Source: Methylocella silvestris BL2 (GTDB lineage: Bacteria; Pseudomonadota; Alphaproteobacteria; Rhizobiales; Beijerinckiaceae). From it: a stretch of 64,000 nucleotides of DNA. Positions 61,019 through 64,000 of this stretch are shown in pieces; the stretch's first letter is position 1, and each line of letters begins with the position of its first letter. A program made the position numbers and the translations under genes. The notes under the pieces were generated by a model. The model had not been told where the DNA came from. It did no database searches and was given only the letters and a program-made list of their open reading frames with translations. The stretch is taken from contig NC_011666.1 of NCBI RefSeq assembly GCF_000021745.1, positions 2,817,001 to 2,881,000 on the forward strand. Direction: 5' to 3'.

Positions 61019-61041
61019 CATGACGGGGAGTCATTCGGGCC

Positions 61042-61941
61042 ATGTGCGGCATAGTTGGATTGTTTCTGAAAGACCCGGCGCTGGAGCCGGAACTCGGCAG
61101 GCATTTGGCCGTCATGCTCGAAACCATGACGGCTCGCGGCCCCGATAGCGCGGGCTTTGCGATCTATGGCGAAGGCGCGCCGGACGTGACCAAGATCACT
61201 CTCCGCGCCCCCGCCGATTTCGACGTCGCGCTTTTCGCGGCCGAGCTCAGCGCCGCGCTCGATTTTGACCTCGAAATCACCCAGCGCGGCACCCATCTCG
61301 TGCTCGCCGCTCCGAGTTCGGGCGAACAGCGCACGCTCGCCGCGATCAAGGCGCTCGCGCCGCAGCTGACCGTGAGCTCGGTTGGCGCCCACATGGAGCT
61401 CTACAAGGAAGTCGGCCTTCCCGCCGATGTGGCGCGGCGGTTCGATCTTGCTGGAATGTCCGGCACCCATGGCGTCGGCCATACGCGGATGGCGACGGAA
61501 TCGGCTGTGACCACAGCCGGCGCGCATCCCTTTTCGACGGGCAAGGACCAGTGCCTCGTGCACAATGGCTCGCTGTCGAACCACAATCTGATGCGGCGGC
61601 GCCTTTCGCGCGAGGGCGTTTCCTTCGCCACTGAAAACGACAGCGAAGTCGCCGCCGGCTATCTGTCTTGGCGCATCCGCGAGGGCGACAGCCTTGGCGA
61701 AGCGCTCGAAGCCTCGCTCAAGGAGCTCGACGGTTTCTATACTTTTGTCGTCGGCACCGACACGGGCTTTGGCGTGTTGCGCGATCCGATCGGCTGCAAG
61801 CACGCCGTCATGGCCGAGACCGATCAATATGTCGCCTTCGGCACTGAATATCGCGCGCTCAGCGCTTTGCCCGGGATCGAGCGCGCCCGAATTTTCGAGC
61901 CCAACCCCGCCACTGTCTATTTCTGGGATCGCGCAGCATGA
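61042..61941 (+). CDS. mgsA: Glutamine amidotransferase class II subunit (MgsA/GlxB-like)
   Basis: The 299-residue product starts MCGIVGLFLKD, giving the catalytic Cys2 of class II amidotransferases, followed by RGPDSAGFAIYG, GTHGVGHTRMATES and CLVHNGSLSNHN. It matches the glutaminase-like domain of glutamate synthase as a separate protein. In methylotrophs the three split parts MgsA, MgsB and MgsC form N-methylglutamate synthase; in rhizobia similar genes are called glxBCD. GGGGAG precedes the ATG. The stop overlaps the mgsB start as ATGA. Confidence 0.88.
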   Translation: MCGIVGLFLKDPALEPELGRHLAVMLETMTARGPDSAGFAIYGEGAPDVTKITLRAPADFDVALFAAELSAALDFDLEITQRGTHLVLAAPSSGEQRTLAAIKALAPQLTVSSVGAHMELYKEVGLPADVARRFDLAGMSGTHGVGHTRMATESAVTTAGAHPFSTGKDQCLVHNGSLSNHNLMRRRLSREGVSFATENDSEVAAGYLSWRIREGDSLGEALEASLKELDGFYTFVVGTDTGFGVLRDPIGCKHAVMAETDQYVAFGTEYRALSALPGIERARIFEPNPATVYFWDRAA

Positions 61942-62645
61942 CCACGGAAGCTCCTGCGAAAATCTTCGACCTCGCCTCGAGCTCCGTGCGTGAACTCAAC
62001 CAGCTCCTGCACAGGGTCAGGGAGGGGGGCAATCTGCCGCGCTGGCGCGTCCTCAATCCGCGCGGCGTTCACGCCATCGCGGCGGGCGTCGACGCCGATG
62101 TGACCATAGAGATCGACGGCGACGTGGGCTATTATTGCGCTGGCATGAACAAGCAGGCGACCGTCATCGTCAACGGCAACGCCGGCCTTGGCCTGGGCGA
62201 GAATATGATGTCGGGCCTCATCTATGTGAAAGGCGACGTCAGCCAGGCCGCCGGGGCGACCGCGCATGGCGGCGCCATCGTGATCGAGGGCAACGCCTCC
62301 GGGCGCTGCGGCATTTCGATGAAGGGCGTCGATATTCTCGTCAAAGGCTCGATCGGTCCGATGTCCGCCTTCATGGCGCAGGCCGGAACGCTCACGGTCT
62401 TCGGCGACGCCGGCGAGGCGCTTGGCGACTCGATCTATGAGGCGAAACTCTATGTTCGCGGCTCGGTCCAGAGCCTTGGCGCCGACTGCATCGAAAAGCC
62501 GATGGAGGATGTCCATCGCGCGGAGCTTTACGAAAGACTGAAGCGCGCGGGCGCCGCGGGCGAGGTCGATATCAGCGACTTCAGGCGTTACGGCTCGGCG
62601 CGCGCCTTGTATCATTTCCACGTCGACAATGCGGGGGCCTATTGA
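61938..62645 (+). CDS. mgsB: Glutamate synthase GXGXG-domain subunit (MgsB/GlxC-like)
   Basis: This 235-residue protein corresponds to the C-terminal beta-helix (GXGXG) domain of GltB: repeats such as VIVNGNAGLGLGENMMSGLIYVKG, AHGGAIVIEGNASGRCGISMKG and TVFGDAGEALGDSI. The domain is structural in glutamate synthase and here exists as its own subunit. It overlaps mgsA by four bases and shares one base with mgsC, consistent with a stoichiometric complex. Confidence 0.9.
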   Translation: MTTEAPAKIFDLASSSVRELNQLLHRVREGGNLPRWRVLNPRGVHAIAAGVDADVTIEIDGDVGYYCAGMNKQATVIVNGNAGLGLGENMMSGLIYVKGDVSQAAGATAHGGAIVIEGNASGRCGISMKGVDILVKGSIGPMSAFMAQAGTLTVFGDAGEALGDSIYEAKLYVRGSVQSLGADCIEKPMEDVHRAELYERLKRAGAAGEVDISDFRRYGSARALYHFHVDNAGAY

Positions 62646-63979
62646 TGAACGACCAGATTCGCGTCCCCCCGACCCTGCCGCGTTTTTCGGCGACATTCGA
62701 TCCGCAGACGGCGTCCGAAATCCGCCGCGCGGCGGCGACCGGCATCTATGATGTTCGCGGCGGCGGCGCCAAGCGCAAGGTCCCGCATTTCGACGATCTG
62801 CTTTTTCTCGGCGCCTCGATCTCGCGCTATCCGCTGGAAGGATATCGGGAAAAATGCGGCACGTCGGTCGTGCTCGGCGCGCGTTTCGCCAAGAAGCCGA
62901 TCGAGCTGAAAATTCCCGTCACCATCGCGGGCATGAGCTTTGGTTCGCTGTCGGCGCAGGCCAAGGAAGCGCTCGGACGCGGCGCGTCCGCGGTCGGCAC
63001 CTCGACGACAACGGGCGACGGCGGCATGACGCAGGAAGAGCGCGGCCATTCGTCGATCCTCGTCTATCAATATCTGCCCTCGCGCTATGGCATGAACCCT
63101 GACGATCTCCGTCGCGCTGACGCCATCGAGGTCGTGGTCGGCCAGGGCGCCAAGCCCGGCGGCGGCGGCATGCTGCTCGGTCAGAAAATCTCCAAGCGCG
63201 TCGCCGCGATGCGCACGCTGCCGGAAGGCATCGACCAGCGCTCCTCCTGCCGCCATCCCGACTGGACCGGCCCGGACGATCTCGAAATCAAGATCGAGGA
63301 GCTGCGCGAAATCACCGATTGGGAGAAGCCGATCTATGTCAAGGTCGGCGCTTCGCGGCCCTATTATGACACCGCGCTGGCGGTGAAGGCGGGCGCCGAC
63401 GTCATCGTGCTCGACGGCATGCAGGGCGGCACGGCGGCGACGCAGGAAGTCTTCATCGAGCATGTCGGCATTCCGATTCTCGCGGCGATCCGGCCCGCCG
63501 TGCAGGCGTTGCAGGACCTTGGCATGCATCGCAAGGTGCAGCTCATCGTCTCGGGCGGCATCCGCAACGGCGCAGACGTCGCCAAGGCCTTGGCCCTCGG
63601 CGCCGACGTCGCCTCGATCGGCACTGCGGCGCTGATCGCGCTCGGCGACAACGACCCACGGTTTGAAGCCGAATATCAGGCGCTCGGCACGACGGCCGGA
63701 GCCTATGATGATTGGCATGAAGGCCGCGATCCCGCCGGCATCACGACGCAGGATCCCGAGCTCGCGAAGCGGCTAGACCCCGTCGCGGCGGGGCGGCGCC
63801 TTGCAAACTACCTTTCGGTGTTGACGCTCGAGGCTCAGACCATCGCCCGCGCGTGCGGCAAGAGCCATGTGCATAATCTCGAACCCGAAGATCTCGTCGC
63901 GCTGACGGTGGAGGCGGCGGCGATGGCCGGCGTTCCGCTGGCCGGAACGTCATGGATTCCGGGAAGCCCCGTGGGTTGA
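62645..63979 (+). CDS. mgsC: FMN-binding glutamate synthase-family subunit (MgsC/GlxD-like)
   Basis: This 444-residue TIM-barrel protein corresponds to the FMN-binding synthase domain of GltB: TIAGMSFGSLSAQAKEALGRGA, the loop GQGAKPGGGGMLLGQKI, YVKVGASRPYYDTALAVKAGAD, VIVLDGMQGGTAATQ and SGGIRNGADVAKALALGADV. I do not see the three-Cys motif of the 3Fe-4S cluster found in full GltB, which fits the split family. With MgsA and MgsB it should transfer an amine to make N-methylglutamate or a related product. The ATG at 62645 is preferred over TTG 62642. The window ends 21 bases later. Confidence 0.88.
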   Translation: MNDQIRVPPTLPRFSATFDPQTASEIRRAAATGIYDVRGGGAKRKVPHFDDLLFLGASISRYPLEGYREKCGTSVVLGARFAKKPIELKIPVTIAGMSFGSLSAQAKEALGRGASAVGTSTTTGDGGMTQEERGHSSILVYQYLPSRYGMNPDDLRRADAIEVVVGQGAKPGGGGMLLGQKISKRVAAMRTLPEGIDQRSSCRHPDWTGPDDLEIKIEELREITDWEKPIYVKVGASRPYYDTALAVKAGADVIVLDGMQGGTAATQEVFIEHVGIPILAAIRPAVQALQDLGMHRKVQLIVSGGIRNGADVAKALALGADVASIGTAALIALGDNDPRFEAEYQALGTTAGAYDDWHEGRDPAGITTQDPELAKRLDPVAAGRRLANYLSVLTLEAQTIARACGKSHVHNLEPEDLVALTVEAAAMAGVPLAGTSWIPGSPVG

Positions 63980-64000
63980 GTCTTTCAAACAGCGGCCATC

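Larger units (their letters stand above)
60693..61041. other. Divergent control region between the permease operon and mgsABC
   Basis: This 349-base, comparatively AT-rich region has no supported gene. Apart from the two operators listed separately it holds the palindrome CGCAAA-AA-TTTGCG at 60853-60866, near the middle. Promoters for both operons must lie here. I did not find a convincing sigma-54 promoter on either strand. Confidence 0.5.

Overview
The window is GC-rich, densely coded alphaproteobacterial chromosome, most likely Hyphomicrobiales (Rhizobiales) and plausibly a methylotroph near Beijerinckiaceae/Methylocystaceae. The grounds are the mnmE-mnmG-rsmG-parA-parB block with parS sites, an Irr-type iron box before bacterioferritin, acetate permease with DUF485 and DUF294 partners, and a three-gene split glutamate synthase cluster of the kind used in the N-methylglutamate pathway for methylamine. 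The taxonomic placement is inference. I saw no rRNA, tRNA, insertion sequence, prophage or CRISPR array.

Layout. 1-6.7 kb: the tail of an L,D-transpeptidase, an SDR, a TerC membrane protein, PriA, and two adjacent exported proteins of unknown role. 6.8-14.7 kb: a DUF255 thioredoxin-like protein, then the origin-proximal mnmE/mnmG/rsmG/parA/parB block with two exact parS sites. 15-18 kb: bacterioferritin with an iron-control box, a PAS-GGDEF-EAL protein and a small orphan. 18.3-19.9 kb: a two-gene RiPP locus of GrrA/GrrM type whose precursor carries nine W-x-N motifs. 20.3-23.1 kb: DUF1428, a beta-hydroxyacid dehydrogenase, DUF805 and a ketopantoate reductase-like protein.

23.4-33.2 kb is a complete guanidine import and degradation operon. 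A sigma-54-like promoter lies directly before a guanidine-I (ykkC) riboswitch with a legible translational switch. An ABC transporter, two DUF1989 carboxyguanidine deiminase subunits, a biotin-dependent guanidine (urea-type) carboxylase and allophanate hydrolase follow. Together they should convert guanidine to ammonia and CO2 under joint nitrogen and ligand control.

33-51.6 kb: an old yellow enzyme, DUF1275, a small surface-polysaccharide group (flippase, AT-rich FkbM methyltransferase, GT4), a ClpP-fold protein, a DUF4105 membrane protein, NDH-2, the TamA-TamB pair, a GST, a thioesterase, and an exported glycerophosphodiester phosphodiesterase behind a ten-G tract. 51.6-56.2 kb: a DUF485-ActP-DUF294-exonuclease operon read leftward.

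56.6-64 kb is an amine/nitrogen region. An XRE-cupin regulator faces a leftward operon of three tiny membrane proteins, an APC-family permease and two unrecognised proteins. Divergent from it are mgsA-mgsB-mgsC (glxBCD-like). The divergent control region holds a matched pair of TTTC-N7-GAAA palindromes, one before each operon. The window ends just after mgsC, so the glutamine-synthetase-like partner gene expected next is not visible.
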